Positions 43,622-54,300 of a DNA stretch of 64,000 nt are shown here, piece after piece. The stretch spans positions 3,096,623-3,160,622 of the forward strand of contig NZ_FUZZ01000001.1 in NCBI RefSeq assembly GCF_900168065.1. Direction: 5' to 3'. The stretch is from Chitinophaga ginsengisegetis. Its GTDB lineage: Bacteria; Bacteroidota; Bacteroidia; Chitinophagales; Chitinophagaceae. Made by a program: the position numbers and the translations under genes. Within the stretch, counting starts at the first letter, position 1. Each line of letters starts with the position of its first letter. The notes beneath the pieces were generated by a model, which was given only the letters and a program-made list of their open reading frames with translations, was not told the origin of the DNA and did not search any database.

Positions 43622-44614
43622 TTATCCCAGGTCTATTTCTGTATTGTCGCCTATGTTCAGGCTCTGGCTCAATCCGCGGATATTGGCGTCGCTGCCTATC
43701 AGGGAAGATTTCAATACTACTTCATACAGGTTACTGAAAGAACCGATAATAGAATCCTTTACAATAGAGTAGTTGATCACCGTATTATCACCAATGGCCA
43801 CATTAGGGCCGATAATAGCGTTTTTAATATTACAGCCTTCCCCTATGCTTACCGGTGGGATGATGATCGTATTTTCATATGGCAATACGGGATTACTGGC
43901 CAGTTTATACTTCTTCAGGAGGATGGCGTTTGTTTCCAGCAACGTGTCTTTCCGGCCGCAATCGAACCAGTTGGATACTTTGTAGCCGTTAAACTGCACG
44001 CCGTGCTCAATCATACATTCCAATGCATCCGTGAGCTGGAACTCATCATGCGATTTTATCCTGTTGTCGATATTGCTCTGGAGGCAGTCGTACAGCTGCT
44101 GCGTTTCCTTGATCTTGTAAAGTCCTACCAGTGCGAGGTTCGACTTAGGGATCTGTGGTTTCTCCACTACGCGGGTAATTTTGCCCTGTTCATCCAGTTC
44201 GGCTACGCCGAAGTTACGCGGGTCGTCTACTTTCTTCAGGCCCAGCATAGAATAGGGAGAGGCGATCACTTCTTTGAAATCACACTCGCAGATGGTATCG
44301 CCCAGTACAATCAGTATTTCATCATTACCTACCACATCGCGGGTAAGGGATAAAGCATGACCAGTACCTTCGCGGCTGTTTTGCTGCACAAAGTGGCAGG
44401 TTAGCTGCGGATACTTCTTTTCTACGTAATGCTGGATCTTTTCACCAAGATAACCTACCACAAAAACAAATTCTGTGATACCCGCATCTACCAACTGATC
44501 AATAATGATACTGAGAATGGTTCTGCCGGCTAAAGGTATTAATGCTTTAGGCTGTGTATATGTATGTGGACGAAGCTTGGTGCCTGCCCCTGCCACTGGT
44601 ATTATTGCCTTCAT
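43622..44614 (-). CDS. Sugar nucleotidyltransferase with left-handed beta-helix tail
   Basis: 330 residues. The N-terminal domain has the nucleotidyltransferase signature (IPVAGAGTKLRPHTYTQPKA; the usual GxGTR is GAGTK here), GDTICE, VVEKPQIPKS and a FDCGRKDTLLET core. Residues about 245-325 show hexapeptide repeats (IGPNVAIGDNTVI), a left-handed beta helix. It resembles glucose-1-phosphate thymidylyl- or uridylyltransferases that make activated sugars for surface polysaccharides. The exact sugar is not clear. Confidence 0.9.
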   Translation of the reverse strand: MKAIIPVAGAGTKLRPHTYTQPKALIPLAGRTILSIIIDQLVDAGITEFVFVVGYLGEKIQHYVEKKYPQLTCHFVQQNSREGTGHALSLTRDVVGNDEILIVLGDTICECDFKEVIASPYSMLGLKKVDDPRNFGVAELDEQGKITRVVEKPQIPKSNLALVGLYKIKETQQLYDCLQSNIDNRIKSHDEFQLTDALECMIEHGVQFNGYKVSNWFDCGRKDTLLETNAILLKKYKLASNPVLPYENTIIIPPVSIGEGCNIKNAIIGPNVAIGDNTVINYSIVKDSIIGSFSNLYEVVLKSSLIGSDANIRGLSQSLNIGDNTEIDLG

Positions 44615-44702
44615 TTAGTGTTGTAGTTAGGATTAGCTATTGCTGCTCGAATGCGGCGAAATTAACATAAAAAGCGGAAAGCATAAAGCAGAAGCCTTTG
44701 CG

Positions 44703-44734
44703 CTTGCAATTGATCCGGCTTTAATTTATTTTTG
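44703..44734 (+). promoter_or_regulatory. Promoter of glyA
   Basis: TATTTTTG (44727-44734) is a perfect -7 box, with CTTG (44703-44706) 20 bp upstream as a near -33 box, 18 bp before the start codon. Confidence 0.65.
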
Positions 44735-44752
44735 CACCAAATTTAAGGCAAC

Positions 44753-46030
44753 ATGCAAAGAGACCAGCAAATATTTGATTTAATCGGCCAGGAGTTGGAG
44801 CGTCAGCGCCACGGCATTGAGTTGATCGCATCTGAAAACTTTACCAGCTTACAGGTAATGCAGGCAATGGGACATGTGATGACGAATAAATATGCCGAAG
44901 GCTATCCTGGCAGAAGATATTATGCAGGCTGTGAAATTGTGGACCAAAGCGAACAACTGGCTATCGACAGGGCAAAACAAATATTTGGCGCCGCTTATGT
45001 GAACGTACAACCTCACTCCGGTGCGCAGGCCAATGCTGCTGTTATGCTGGCGATTCTGCAACCGGGCGATAAAATCCTCGGACTGGACCTGAGCATGGGA
45101 GGCCACCTTACCCACGGTTCTTCTGTAAACTATTCCGGAAAGCTCTACCAACCTCATTTCTACGGTGTTAACAAAGAAACAGGACTGGTAGAATATGATA
45201 AAATGGAAGAAATTGCCAACCGCGAAAAACCAAAACTGATTGTTTGCGGTGCTTCTGCTTACAGCCGCGACTGGGATTACAAACGTATCCGCGAAATAGC
45301 TGACCAGGTAGGCGCTTTTGTACTGGCTGATATTGCACACCCGGCTGGTTTGATTGCCAAAGGCTTACTGAACTCTCCGTTTGCCCATTGCCATTTCGTA
45401 ACCACTACCACTCATAAAACCCTCCGTGGTCCACGCGGCGGTATGATCATGATGGGCGCAGATTTCGAAAATCCATTCGGTCTGAAAACACCAAAAGGCG
45501 AAACCCGCCTGATGAGCTCTCTCATTGACACTGCTGTATTCCCTGGTATCCAGGGCGGTCCGCTGGAACACGTTATTGCCGCTAAAGCCGTTTCCTTCTT
45601 CGAGATCCTGTCTGACGACTACACCGTATACGCCAACCAGATCCTGAAAAATGCGCAGTCTATGGCTAAAAGCTTTGTAGGCAAAGGATATGAAATCATT
45701 TCCGGTGGTACGGACAATCACCTGATGCTGATTGACCTCCGCAATAAAAATATCTCCGGTAAAAAAGCCGAACAAACACTGGTAAAAGCCGATATCACCG
45801 TAAATAAAAACATGGTGCCTTTCGACGATAAATCTGCCTTTGTTACTTCCGGTATCCGTGTGGGCGTTCCTGCTATCACTACCCGTGGTATGAATGAAGG
45901 CCACATGGGCCAGATCGTTGACTGGATCGATGCCTTGCTGCTGGATGCTGATAACGAAGGACTGATCCTCAAAGTAAGAGGCGAAGTAAATACCTTTATG
46001 CAGCAGTTCCCGCTGTATCCTGAGCTGTAG
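44753..46030 (+). CDS. glyA: Serine hydroxymethyltransferase
   Basis: 425 residues with the SHMT hallmarks: [32 protein letters not shown], and the PLP-lysine motif [13 protein letters not shown]. It interconverts serine and glycine and supplies one-carbon units on tetrahydrofolate. Single gene with its own promoter and terminator; the sequence is complete and normal in length. Confidence 0.98.
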   Translation: MQRDQQIFDLIGQELERQRHGIELIASENFTSLQVMQAMGHVMTNKYAEGYPGRRYYAGCEIVDQSEQLAIDRAKQIFGAAYVNVQPHSGAQANAAVMLAILQPGDKILGLDLSMGGHLTHGSSVNYSGKLYQPHFYGVNKETGLVEYDKMEEIANREKPKLIVCGASAYSRDWDYKRIREIADQVGAFVLADIAHPAGLIAKGLLNSPFAHCHFVTTTTHKTLRGPRGGMIMMGADFENPFGLKTPKGETRLMSSLIDTAVFPGIQGGPLEHVIAAKAVSFFEILSDDYTVYANQILKNAQSMAKSFVGKGYEIISGGTDNHLMLIDLRNKNISGKKAEQTLVKADITVNKNMVPFDDKSAFVTSGIRVGVPAITTRGMNEGHMGQIVDWIDALLLDADNEGLILKVRGEVNTFMQQFPLYPEL

Positions 46031-46056
46031 TTAAAACATATATCTTAATATATAAG

Positions 46057-46090
46057 AGAGAAAGCCTGAACAGGGCTTTCTCTTTTTTTT
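46057..46090 (+). terminator. Intrinsic terminator after glyA
   Basis: AGAGAAAGCC / GGCTTTCTCT with a 7-base loop and a run of nine T. Confidence 0.9.
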
Positions 46091-46100
46091 TGCCTTTTAT

Positions 46101-46130
46101 TTTGTAAATCAAAATATACCCTTATCTTTA
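46101..46130 (+). promoter_or_regulatory. Promoter of the ABC/GntR operon
   Basis: TTTG (46101-46104) and TATCTTTA (46123-46130) are 18 bp apart; the last base of the -7 box differs from consensus. The operator palindrome begins directly after it, at the expected transcription start. Confidence 0.6.
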
Positions 46131-46156
46131 TAGTGTACTAGTTAAGTAGTACACTA
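46131..46156. promoter_or_regulatory. Operator palindrome TAGTGTACTA-N6-TAGTACACTA
   Basis: Perfect 10-bp arms with a 6-bp spacer overlap the likely transcription start of an operon that encodes a YtrA-type GntR regulator. Sites with GTAC-containing half-repeats are typical for that subfamily. Autorepression is the natural reading. Confidence 0.8.
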
Positions 46157-46167
46157 AACCACAAGAT

Positions 46168-47001
46168 ATGATTAACATCCAATCCCTGACATTCAGCTAC
46201 CGGAAAAACAAGCCCCTGTTTGAAAACTTACAGCTACGGCTGGAAGCAGGACATATTTATGGTTTGCTTGGAAAAAACGGTGCGGGCAAATCCACGCTCC
46301 TGAAACAAATGGCCGGCTTACTATTCCCCGACAGCGGCACCTGTGAGGTACTGGGCTACCCATCTGCCAAAAGGCAACCCGCCTTCCTCCGGGAGATATT
46401 CCTTGTACCGGAAGAATTCTATCTCCCGAAAGTAAGTGTGAAAAGATATGTAAACACCTACGCCCCTTTTTATCCCAACTTCGACGAAGCCGCGTTTTAC
46501 AACTATCTCAAGGAATTTGAAATTCCAAAGGATCAGCAGTTAACGGAAATGTCGTACGGACAAAAGAAGAAAGTACTGATCAGTTTTGCCCTGGCCGCCA
46601 ACACCAAAGCGCTGATCATGGACGAACCTACCAACGGCCTGGACATCCCCTCCAAAAGCCAGTTCCGTAAAGTGATTGCAGCCGCAGTGAGTGACGATAA
46701 ATGTATTGTGATTTCCACACACCAGGTGCGTGACCTGGATAACCTCATCGACAGTATCGTGATCATTGATGACCACAAAATTATTTTCCGGGAAGATGTA
46801 CAAACGGTGACGGATAAACTGAGTTTCAAAACCGTGAGCAGGATCGAGGAAACTACCGGTGTTCTCTTCGCCGACAGTAACCTGCGCGGGCACACCGTCA
46901 TTACCCGCAACGCAGGCCAGGAACAAAGCAAAATAGATATGGAGCTGCTGTTTAATGCGATCCTCACCAATCATAAACCCATCCAGGAAATATTCAACTG
47001 A
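46168..47001 (+). CDS. ABC transporter ATP-binding protein (YtrB-like)
   Basis: 277 residues with Walker A GKNGAGKSTL, signature MSYGQKKKV, Walker B ALIMDEPTNGLD and H-loop STHQVRDL. First gene of a four-gene operon with a membrane protein, a GntR regulator and a membrane-anchored protein. Such YtrA-type operons respond to cell-envelope stress in other phyla; the transported substrate is unknown. Confidence 0.94.
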   Translation: MINIQSLTFSYRKNKPLFENLQLRLEAGHIYGLLGKNGAGKSTLLKQMAGLLFPDSGTCEVLGYPSAKRQPAFLREIFLVPEEFYLPKVSVKRYVNTYAPFYPNFDEAAFYNYLKEFEIPKDQQLTEMSYGQKKKVLISFALAANTKALIMDEPTNGLDIPSKSQFRKVIAAAVSDDKCIVISTHQVRDLDNLIDSIVIIDDHKIIFREDVQTVTDKLSFKTVSRIEETTGVLFADSNLRGHTVITRNAGQEQSKIDMELLFNAILTNHKPIQEIFN

Positions 47002-47008
47002 TTAACAC

Positions 47009-47824
47009 ATGCAACCAAATAATGTATTCAATGTTCGCCGTATGCAGTTATACCTGCAAAAACACTTTACCGATCATTACCGCTTCTACGGAATGGGCAT
47101 GCTGGTCATATTCGGGCTGATGACCGGCATCGCGGTTTTAATGATACTGGTAGCCCGCGAACCCTTCCGCCGCATGAGTGAGCTGGTTCCTTTCTATTAT
47201 ATCGGGTTGTTCCTGGGTGGTTTGCTCTTCACCAGCAGGGCTTTCAATGAACTGGGTAGTAAAGAAAAAGGAGTGGATTTCCTGATGTTGCCAGCCTCCC
47301 AGTTTGAGAAATTCATCACCCTGTTCCTCATCAGCAGTATAGGCTACCTGTTATTTTACCATATCAGCAGCTATCTCAGCTTTAAAATTATTGAAGGCGC
47401 ACAATTAACAGCCCTCAATCAAAAAATCGAAAGAAACTACGATCTACTGGACAACCCGAAAGAAAAGGTATACGTCTATTACGGCTACGTCATCCTGCAG
47501 GCAGCATTTTTACTTGGCGCCACCTATTTCCATAAGTACAGTTTTATCAAAACAGTGTTATCCGTTTTCATATTTGGTTTTGCATTATGGCTTATTAACT
47601 GCATTATTGTTACCCTGCTCTTCGGGTTCGGACAAGAGTTCTGGAAAAGATCGGTGCCATTCCTGCTGGTCGCCAAACAGGAAGTCGGGCCCTCTTCCTG
47701 GCATAGCACGGTATACCTGATCCCGGAATGGCTGCAAAACACTTACCTCTTTACAATAAAATTTGTGATAGCACCTGTACTCTGGATCATTGCCTATTTC
47801 CGGTTGAAGGATCAAGAAATTTAA
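47009..47824 (+). CDS. ABC-2-like membrane subunit
   Basis: 271 residues with six predicted membrane helices (about 28-48, 62-82, 105-125, 153-170, 180-205, 240-260). It has no enzyme motif. Its place 7 bp after the ATPase makes it the permease of that system. Confidence 0.88.
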   Translation: MQPNNVFNVRRMQLYLQKHFTDHYRFYGMGMLVIFGLMTGIAVLMILVAREPFRRMSELVPFYYIGLFLGGLLFTSRAFNELGSKEKGVDFLMLPASQFEKFITLFLISSIGYLLFYHISSYLSFKIIEGAQLTALNQKIERNYDLLDNPKEKVYVYYGYVILQAAFLLGATYFHKYSFIKTVLSVFIFGFALWLINCIIVTLLFGFGQEFWKRSVPFLLVAKQEVGPSSWHSTVYLIPEWLQNTYLFTIKFVIAPVLWIIAYFRLKDQEI

Positions 47825-47836
47825 AAACTTAGCGAA

Positions 47837-48208
47837 ATGGAATTCAAAGATACACAGGCAATATATATACAGATCGCGGACTATATCTGCGAACAGATAT
47901 TGCTTACCAAATGGCAGCCGGAAGAACGTATTCCTTCTGTAAGGGAACTGGCGGTTTCGCTGGAAGTAAATCCCAACACAGTAATGCGCACCTGCGAGCT
48001 CCTGCAGCAACAGGAAATTATTCAGAATAAAAGAGGGATCGGCTACTTTATCAGCGGAGACGCCGTGAAGAAAATAAAGCAATTCAAAAAAGATACTTTT
48101 ATCCGCAATGAATTACCAAGCTTCTTCCGCAGCATGTACCTGCTGGATCTTGACCTCGATGAACTGAAACCTCATTTTGAGAAATTCAAAAAATCAAACT
48201 TCAATTAA
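47837..48208 (+). CDS. GntR-family transcriptional regulator (YtrA subfamily)
   Basis: 123 residues: a winged helix (AIYIQIADYICEQILLTKWQ, IPSVRELAVSLEVNPNTVMR, IIQNKRGIGYFI) and a short C-terminal helical part (about 45 residues), the YtrA layout. It should bind the palindrome at 46131-46156 and repress the operon until an effector binds. The gene is third in the operon rather than first. Confidence 0.93.
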   Translation: MEFKDTQAIYIQIADYICEQILLTKWQPEERIPSVRELAVSLEVNPNTVMRTCELLQQQEIIQNKRGIGYFISGDAVKKIKQFKKDTFIRNELPSFFRSMYLLDLDLDELKPHFEKFKKSNFN

Positions 48209-48209
48209 C

Positions 48210-48878
48210 ATGACAACCAGCAATAAATTACTACTAGGTTTTTCAGGCGTACTGGTGTTACTCATGCTGTTTTCTGCCATTATACTAAAAGCCAATTACA
48301 ATAAAGGCATCACCAATACAGAGCAGCACCAGCCACAGCAGGACCCGGACTATGCAAAAGTTACCCTGCCTGCCTTCAAAGCGCTGGTGCTGAAAAACAC
48401 TGCTGCAATTAATGAAAAGCACGAGGCTACTATCTATGTCCGTGAATCGCCGGAATATCACCTCGAATTCTATAAGAACGCTACTTACAATATGTCGGGC
48501 GACACCCTTATAGTGGAGATCAGCAAGTCGCGTGACATCACGCTATACGCTCCGGCCATGAGCTATATCGACAACAGAAGTGATTACGGCATCAGCCTCT
48601 CGGATATTAAATCGCCCAGCCTGGAAATTAACGCAGGCAACGATGTACGGACCTTTATGATCAGTACAAAAATTAATTCTTTTGCCTATACGGGTGGGAA
48701 AAACAATACGCTTGAAGTAAATGAAGATAATATACTGGACTCTGTGAAAGTAACGATGGATAAACGTGGTTCACTCTACTTTTATGCGCCGTATCAGTCA
48801 GGGGAATTCAGGGTAGATAGTTTAGACAACCTGAATATAACCGGCAAGTCGTTACAGAGTTTAAAACGGATTAACTAA
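48210..48878 (+). CDS. Membrane-anchored beta-helix protein (DUF2807-like)
   Basis: From ATG 48210, immediately after the GntR stop, it has 222 residues; a longer frame from 48177 overlaps the GntR gene. A membrane helix at about 6-26 precedes a beta-rich domain with strands such as LIVEISKSRDITLYAP, SPSLEINAGNDVRT and SFAYTGGKNNTLEV, like the DUF2807 adhesin-like beta helix. Such proteins often sit beside envelope-stress regulators; function is unknown. Confidence 0.8.
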   Translation: MTTSNKLLLGFSGVLVLLMLFSAIILKANYNKGITNTEQHQPQQDPDYAKVTLPAFKALVLKNTAAINEKHEATIYVRESPEYHLEFYKNATYNMSGDTLIVEISKSRDITLYAPAMSYIDNRSDYGISLSDIKSPSLEINAGNDVRTFMISTKINSFAYTGGKNNTLEVNEDNILDSVKVTMDKRGSLYFYAPYQSGEFRVDSLDNLNITGKSLQSLKRIN

Positions 48879-48961
48879 TGATTAGCAATAAATTCTATCA
48901 ATGAATAAACCTGTTTTCTAACCGGTTTCAAATTACATAACAAGTTTTTGTGTTAAAAATG

Positions 48962-48987
48962 AACGTCCCGATTTTCATCGGGACGTT
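48962..48987 (-). terminator. Terminator of the M20 amidohydrolase gene
   Basis: AACGTCCCGAT / ATCGGGACGTT with a 4-base loop; on the minus strand it is followed by CATTTTTA. It may stop both convergent operons. Confidence 0.8.
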
Positions 48988-49000
48988 GCTGTTATATCTT

Positions 49001-50176
49001 TTAAAACTGCGTAGCCAGGTAGGCCATCGTTCCAATGCCTATCTCTATCGCATGTTCATCTACATCAAAAGTAGGGGTATGCACACCGGAAGTAATTCCA
49101 CGGGCCACATTGCCGGTACCCAACCGGAAGAAACAGGCAGGTACTACCTGGGAGTAAAAAGCAAAATCTTCTGCGCCCATCCTGATTTCTGTATCACCTA
49201 CTGCTTCCGCGCCCAGGTAATCGGTAGCAAAACCACGGGCTTTGGTGGTCACTTCTTCATTATTATATAAAGTAGGATAACCCACTAATATTTCAATATC
49301 AATGCCGGCGCCCATCGCTTCGGCAATACCTATTGCCTGTTTGCGGATCAGCTCGTGCGCTTTAAACCGCCAGGTTTCATCCATTGCCCTGAAAGTACCC
49401 ATCAGCTTCACTTCGCTGGGGATCACGTTGGTAGTGAATCCGCCATTGAAAGCACAGATAGATAATACAGAAGGAGAAAAAGGATTGTTGTTACGGGAGA
49501 TGATCTGCTGTAAGCTTACCACCAGTTGAGATGCTACCAGGATAGTATCTACTGTAAGATGTGGTTGCGCGGCATGGCCTCCTTTTCCTTTGATGGTAAT
49601 ATAAATTTCATCGGCACTGGCCATGTACTTACCGGCATGAAATCCCAGCTTGCCGGCTTCCATAGAGGGATGCACATGCAATCCCAGGATAGCGTCCGGG
49701 CGGGGGTTTTCAAGGGCGCCTTCTTCAATCATGATGCTGGCGCCGCCGGGATGTTTTTCTTCACCTGGCTGGAACAGCACTTTGATGGTGCCTTCAAACT
49801 GATCTTTTAATTCATTTAATATTTTGGTAGCGCCCAGTACCACGGAAGTATGTACATCATGTCCGCAGGCATGCATTACGCCTACGTTGGTAGATTTATA
49901 GGGCACGTCGTTGGCTTCAGTGATCGGCAGTGCGTCCATATCTGCACGCAATGCGATGGTTTTGGAGGCCGGGTTCTTTCCTTCTATCAGCGCAATGATG
50001 CCGGTGCCGGCAATACCTGCTTTGAAGGGAACGCCGAAGGCGGTTAACTGCTGTTGGATATAAGCAGTGGTTTCAAATTCCTGGAAGGATAGTTCCGGGT
50101 GGGAATGGAGATGTCTCCTGATGGCAGTAAACTCAGGTGCATATGCCTTTGCCAGCTCTTTAATACGGTTCTTCAT
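49001..50176 (-). CDS. M20-family amidohydrolase/carboxypeptidase
   Basis: 391 residues with the M20D motifs: RRHLHSHPELSFQE, LRADMDALPITE, MHACGHDVHTSV (metal ligands), LFQPGEEKHPGGAS (catalytic Glu), GLHVHP and the final HTPTFDVDE. No signal peptide. Relatives hydrolyse N-acyl amino acids, including hippurate, and N-acetyl-diaminopimelate. Its start overlaps the SPOR gene by 17 bp. Confidence 0.94.
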   Translation of the reverse strand: MKNRIKELAKAYAPEFTAIRRHLHSHPELSFQEFETTAYIQQQLTAFGVPFKAGIAGTGIIALIEGKNPASKTIALRADMDALPITEANDVPYKSTNVGVMHACGHDVHTSVVLGATKILNELKDQFEGTIKVLFQPGEEKHPGGASIMIEEGALENPRPDAILGLHVHPSMEAGKLGFHAGKYMASADEIYITIKGKGGHAAQPHLTVDTILVASQLVVSLQQIISRNNNPFSPSVLSICAFNGGFTTNVIPSEVKLMGTFRAMDETWRFKAHELIRKQAIGIAEAMGAGIDIEILVGYPTLYNNEEVTTKARGFATDYLGAEAVGDTEIRMGAEDFAFYSQVVPACFFRLGTGNVARGITSGVHTPTFDVDEHAIEIGIGTMAYLATQF

Positions 50177-50600
50177 TCGATAGTTCTTTATCCAGTGACA
50201 CGTTAATAATGGCAGGTACTACAAATACACCACCTGCAAACAGGTCGGATAATTTGTCCCGTAATTCAGCTGCTTCTTCACGGGTTTTAAAATCGCCTAC
50301 GCGCACTTTAAAATAGGGGGCCTGGTAATCGAGATAAGTGCGGTAGTCGCCAAAAAGCTGCATCACTTTTGCTTTGGCTTCATTGGCATCACCGCGTTTG
50401 TTAGTAGAAATTACCTGTACCCGGAAACCGGACTGGTTGCGGATGGCCAGGGTATTAATGTAGATCTGTTTTTTAATCAGCACGTCCAAACGACTATCTT
50501 TCACCACTCTCACATTTCCGTTGCCGGCGATTGCATTGTCCTGCGCCATGGCCACACCACTCCCCAACAGACAGCATACCAGGATGAATAACTTTTGCAT
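50160..50600 (-). CDS. Secreted SPOR-domain protein
   Basis: 146 residues with a signal peptide (to about 20, GVAMAQ) and a C-terminal SPOR domain (GFRVQVISTNKRGDANEAKA, APYFKVRVGDFKTREEAAEL). SPOR domains bind denuded peptidoglycan at division sites. Its 3' end overlaps the M20 gene, so the two are translated together. Confidence 0.9.
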   Translation of the reverse strand: MQKLFILVCCLLGSGVAMAQDNAIAGNGNVRVVKDSRLDVLIKKQIYINTLAIRNQSGFRVQVISTNKRGDANEAKAKVMQLFGDYRTYLDYQAPYFKVRVGDFKTREEAAELRDKLSDLFAGGVFVVPAIINVSLDKELSNEEPY

Positions 50601-50630
50601 GAATACGGTATAATTAACTATGAATAATCG

Positions 50631-51293
50631 TTACTGAGCTTCCTTGCTTTCTTTTACAATGTTCACGCTGGCACTGGCCCCGATCCGGGTAGCGCCGGCA
50701 TCTATCAGCTCTTTCGCAAAAGCAAAGGTACGAATACCTCCGGAAGCTTTTATTTGTATGTTGGCCGGCAAATTAGCACGCATCAGCTTTACGGCTTCCA
50801 CGGTAGCGCCTCTTTCTGCATATCCCGTGGATGTTTTCATGAAATCCACGCCATACTTCGCATACAGCTGGCAACACTGCACAATTTCTTCTTCCAATAA
50901 TATGCCACTTTCAATGATAATCTTAATCACCTTCTTCTTCTCCCGCACCAGGTACATGATATTAGCGATCTCTTTTTCGAGATATTCCCAGTCTTTGTTT
51001 TTAATAGCGGAGATATTGATCACCACATCCAGTTCATCGGCGCCGTCAACAATAGCCAGTACCGTTTCCGCTACTTTGGCTTCAATAGCGGAATAGCCGA
51101 ATGGAAAGCCGATAACGGTGGCAATTTTGGTATTGGTGGCGCCCAGGAATTGTTTGGCCAGTTTTACATATAACGGGGGCACACAGGCCGCTGCAAAATC
51201 GTATTCCACGCACTGCATGCACAACTGTTTAACATCTTCCAGCGTGGTGGTGGGCTTCAATACGGTATGGTCTATATAGCGGTTAATCTCCAT
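50631..51293 (-). CDS. deoC: Deoxyribose-phosphate aldolase
   Basis: 220 residues with IDHTVLKP, DELDVVINISAI, VKIIIES, DFMKTSTGY (Schiff-base Lys) and IKASGGIRT (second active-site Lys), the full DeoC set. It splits deoxyribose 5-phosphate into glyceraldehyde 3-phosphate and acetaldehyde. It lies 30 bp before the SPOR gene and is separated from secA by a terminator. Confidence 0.97.
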   Translation of the reverse strand: MEINRYIDHTVLKPTTTLEDVKQLCMQCVEYDFAAACVPPLYVKLAKQFLGATNTKIATVIGFPFGYSAIEAKVAETVLAIVDGADELDVVINISAIKNKDWEYLEKEIANIMYLVREKKKVIKIIIESGILLEEEIVQCCQLYAKYGVDFMKTSTGYAERGATVEAVKLMRANLPANIQIKASGGIRTFAFAKELIDAGATRIGASASVNIVKESKEAQ

Positions 51294-51330
51294 TATTCAT
51301 TTACTTGATTACAGGGCGAAATTAATGCAA

Positions 51331-51356
51331 AACGGATTACGTTGCCGTAATCCGTT
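51331..51356 (-). terminator. Terminator after secA
   Basis: AACGGATTACG / CGTAATCCGTT with a 4-base loop lies 27 bp after the secA stop on the minus strand. Confidence 0.75.
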
Positions 51357-51382
51357 CTGATATCATTTCCAGGTTGGTTCGC

Positions 51383-54300
51383 TTAAGCGTTCTTACCGTG
51401 GCATTGTTTGTATTTTTTACCGCTACCACAGGGGCAAAGATCATTACGACCTATTTGTGGTCCCTGGTGGCGGATTGGCTCTGCTTTTACTTCTTCAGCC
51501 ATTTGAATTTCCGGGCCGGCGCTCTGGTGACTGCCGTTTTCCGCCAGTTCCTCATGAGAAGCACGCATGCGGCTCATATCGGTTTTCTCTTCACGGCCTT
51601 CACGAATTTCCGGAGCAGCTTCCTGTTCCTGGTTGCTTACGGGGATACCGCATTTGGTCAGGAAGGAAACGATATCGCGGCTGGTTTCACCGTCCATTGC
51701 CTTGAACAGGTTGAATGCCTCAAATTTATAGATCAGTAACGGATCTTTCTGTTCGTATACCGCACTCTGTACAGACTGTTTCAGATCATCCATTGCACGC
51801 AGGTGCTCTTTCCATGATTCATCGATCAAAGCCAGGGTGATGCTGCGTTCCAGGGCACTCATGGTTTCATGACCCTTTGTTTCCACTACCTTCTGCAGGT
51901 TAGCCAGTACGTTGATACCTTTTTTACCATCGGTAAATGGTATAGAGATATTTTCGATCTGATGACCTTGTTCCTGGTAAATACGTTCTATTACCGGTAA
52001 GGTGTTGCTGATCAAATCATTTACCTTACGTGTATAGTTATCTTTTCCTTCGAAATACAGCTTGTTGGCCAGGTTAGGAATATCTGTCTTGGCCAGTTCT
52101 TCACTGGTAATTTTTGTATCGATGGAGAAGTTCATGATAGCATCCATCTTGAAAGCTTCATAATCTCCGCTGGCTTTATGGGTAGACACCATATTTTCCG
52201 CTACATCATAGAAAGCGTTGTCGATGTCTATTGCCAGGCGTTCGCCAAACAGGGCGTGATTACGTTTTGCGTAGATCACGGTACGCTGTTTATTCATCAC
52301 ATCATCATACTCCAGCAAACGCTTACGGATACCGAAGTTATTCTCTTCCACTTTCTTCTGCGCTCTTTCAATGGAACGGGTGATCATGCTGTGCTGGATC
52401 ACTTCCCCTTCCTTATAACCCATACGGTCCATAAGGCCGGCAATACGTTCTGAACCGAACATACGCATCAGGTCATCTTCCAGGGAAACGAAGAACTGTG
52501 AAGTTCCCGGATCACCCTGACGACCGGCACGACCACGCAGCTGGCGGTCAACACGACGGCTTTCATGTCTTTCTGTACCAATGATCGCCAACCCGCCGGC
52601 TTCTTTCACGCCGGGTCCGAGTTTGATATCCGTACCACGACCCGCCATGTTGGTAGCGATGGTCACGGCTCCGGGCAAACCTGCTTCCGCAACGATTTGT
52701 GCTTCACGGGCGTGCTGTTTCGCATTCAGTACATTATGCGGCACTTTTTCGAAGGTGAGCATTTTGCTCAGCAACTCAGACACTTCCACGGAGGTAGTAC
52801 CTACCAGTACGGGGCGTCCTTTTGCCTGCAACTGCTTGATTTCTTCGATAACTGCTTTGTATTTGTCTCTCTTTGTTTTGTATACAAGATCTTCTGCATC
52901 TACACGGGAAATAGGAACGTTGGTAGGAATAGTTACCACATCCAGTTTGTAGATTTCCCAGAGCTCACCGGCTTCTGTGGAGGCTGTACCGGTCATACCG
53001 GCCAGCTTATGATACATACGGAAGAAGTTCTGCAGGGTGATAGTGGCAAATGTTTGGGTGGCAGCTTCCACTTTTACATTTTCCTTTGCTTCAATTGCCT
53101 GGTGCAATCCATCTGAGTAACGGCGGCCATCAAGGATACGACCGGTTTGCTCATCCACGATCTTCACTTTACCATCCATTACCACGTACTCTACATCTTT
53201 ATCAAATAAAGTGTATGCTTTCAGCAACTGCTGTACGGAGTGGATACGGTCTGACTTAGCGGCAAAGTCTTGCAGTAATACGTCTTTACGCTGCAGTTTT
53301 TCTTCGGGCGTCAGTGACAGCTTTTCAATTTCAGCCAGTTCAGTTCCTACATCCGGGAGGATAAAGAAGTTCGCATCTTCTCCGCCCTGGGTGATCAGGT
53401 GAATACCCTTATCGGTGAGATCTACACTGTTTTGTTTTTCTTCAATAGCGAAGAACAGCCCTTCATCTACTTTTGGCATTTCGCGTTGCTGATCTGCCAG
53501 GTAGTAGTTTTCAGCTTTCTGCAATAATACCCTGTTACCGGGTTCGCTGAGATATTTGATCAGTGCACTGCTCTTTGGCAAGCCTCTCCAGGCGCGCATC
53601 AGGGCCAGTCCACCGGTTTTTGGATCATCTTTACCTTCTGCAATAAGTTTCTTTGCTTCCTGCAGGTATTGGTTGGTTGCTTTCTTCTGCATTTCCACCA
53701 GGTATTCGATACGTGGTTTTAATGCGTGGAATTCCTGTTCTTCACCGCGGGGGATAGGGCCGGAAATGATCAACGGGGTACGGGCATCATCCACCAGTAC
53801 GCTATCCACCTCATCCACCATTGCGTAATGGTGTTTACGTTGTACCATTTCATCCGGGTTGTGCACCATGTTATCACGGAGGTAGTCAAAACCGAATTCA
53901 TTGTTGGTACCGTAGGTAATGTCCGCCAGGTAAGCGTTACGGCGGTCTGGTGTATTGGGTTGATGTTTATCGATACAGTCTACTGTAATATCGAGGAATT
54001 CGAAAAGAGGTCCGTTCCACTCAGAGTCACGACGAGCCAGGTAATCATTCACCGTTACGATGTGTACCCCTTGTCCTGCCAGTGCATTGAGATAAGCGGG
54101 AAGGGTAGATACCAGGGTTTTACCTTCACCCGTAGCCATTTCGGCAATTTTACCCTGATGCAGTACGGTACCACCGATCAGCTGAACATCATAGTGTACC
54201 ATGTTCCAGGTAACCATGCTGCCGGCTGCGCTCCAGCTGTTTTTCCAGATGGCCTTATCGCCTTCAATGGTTACGTAATCCTTTCTCACAGCGAGCTGAC

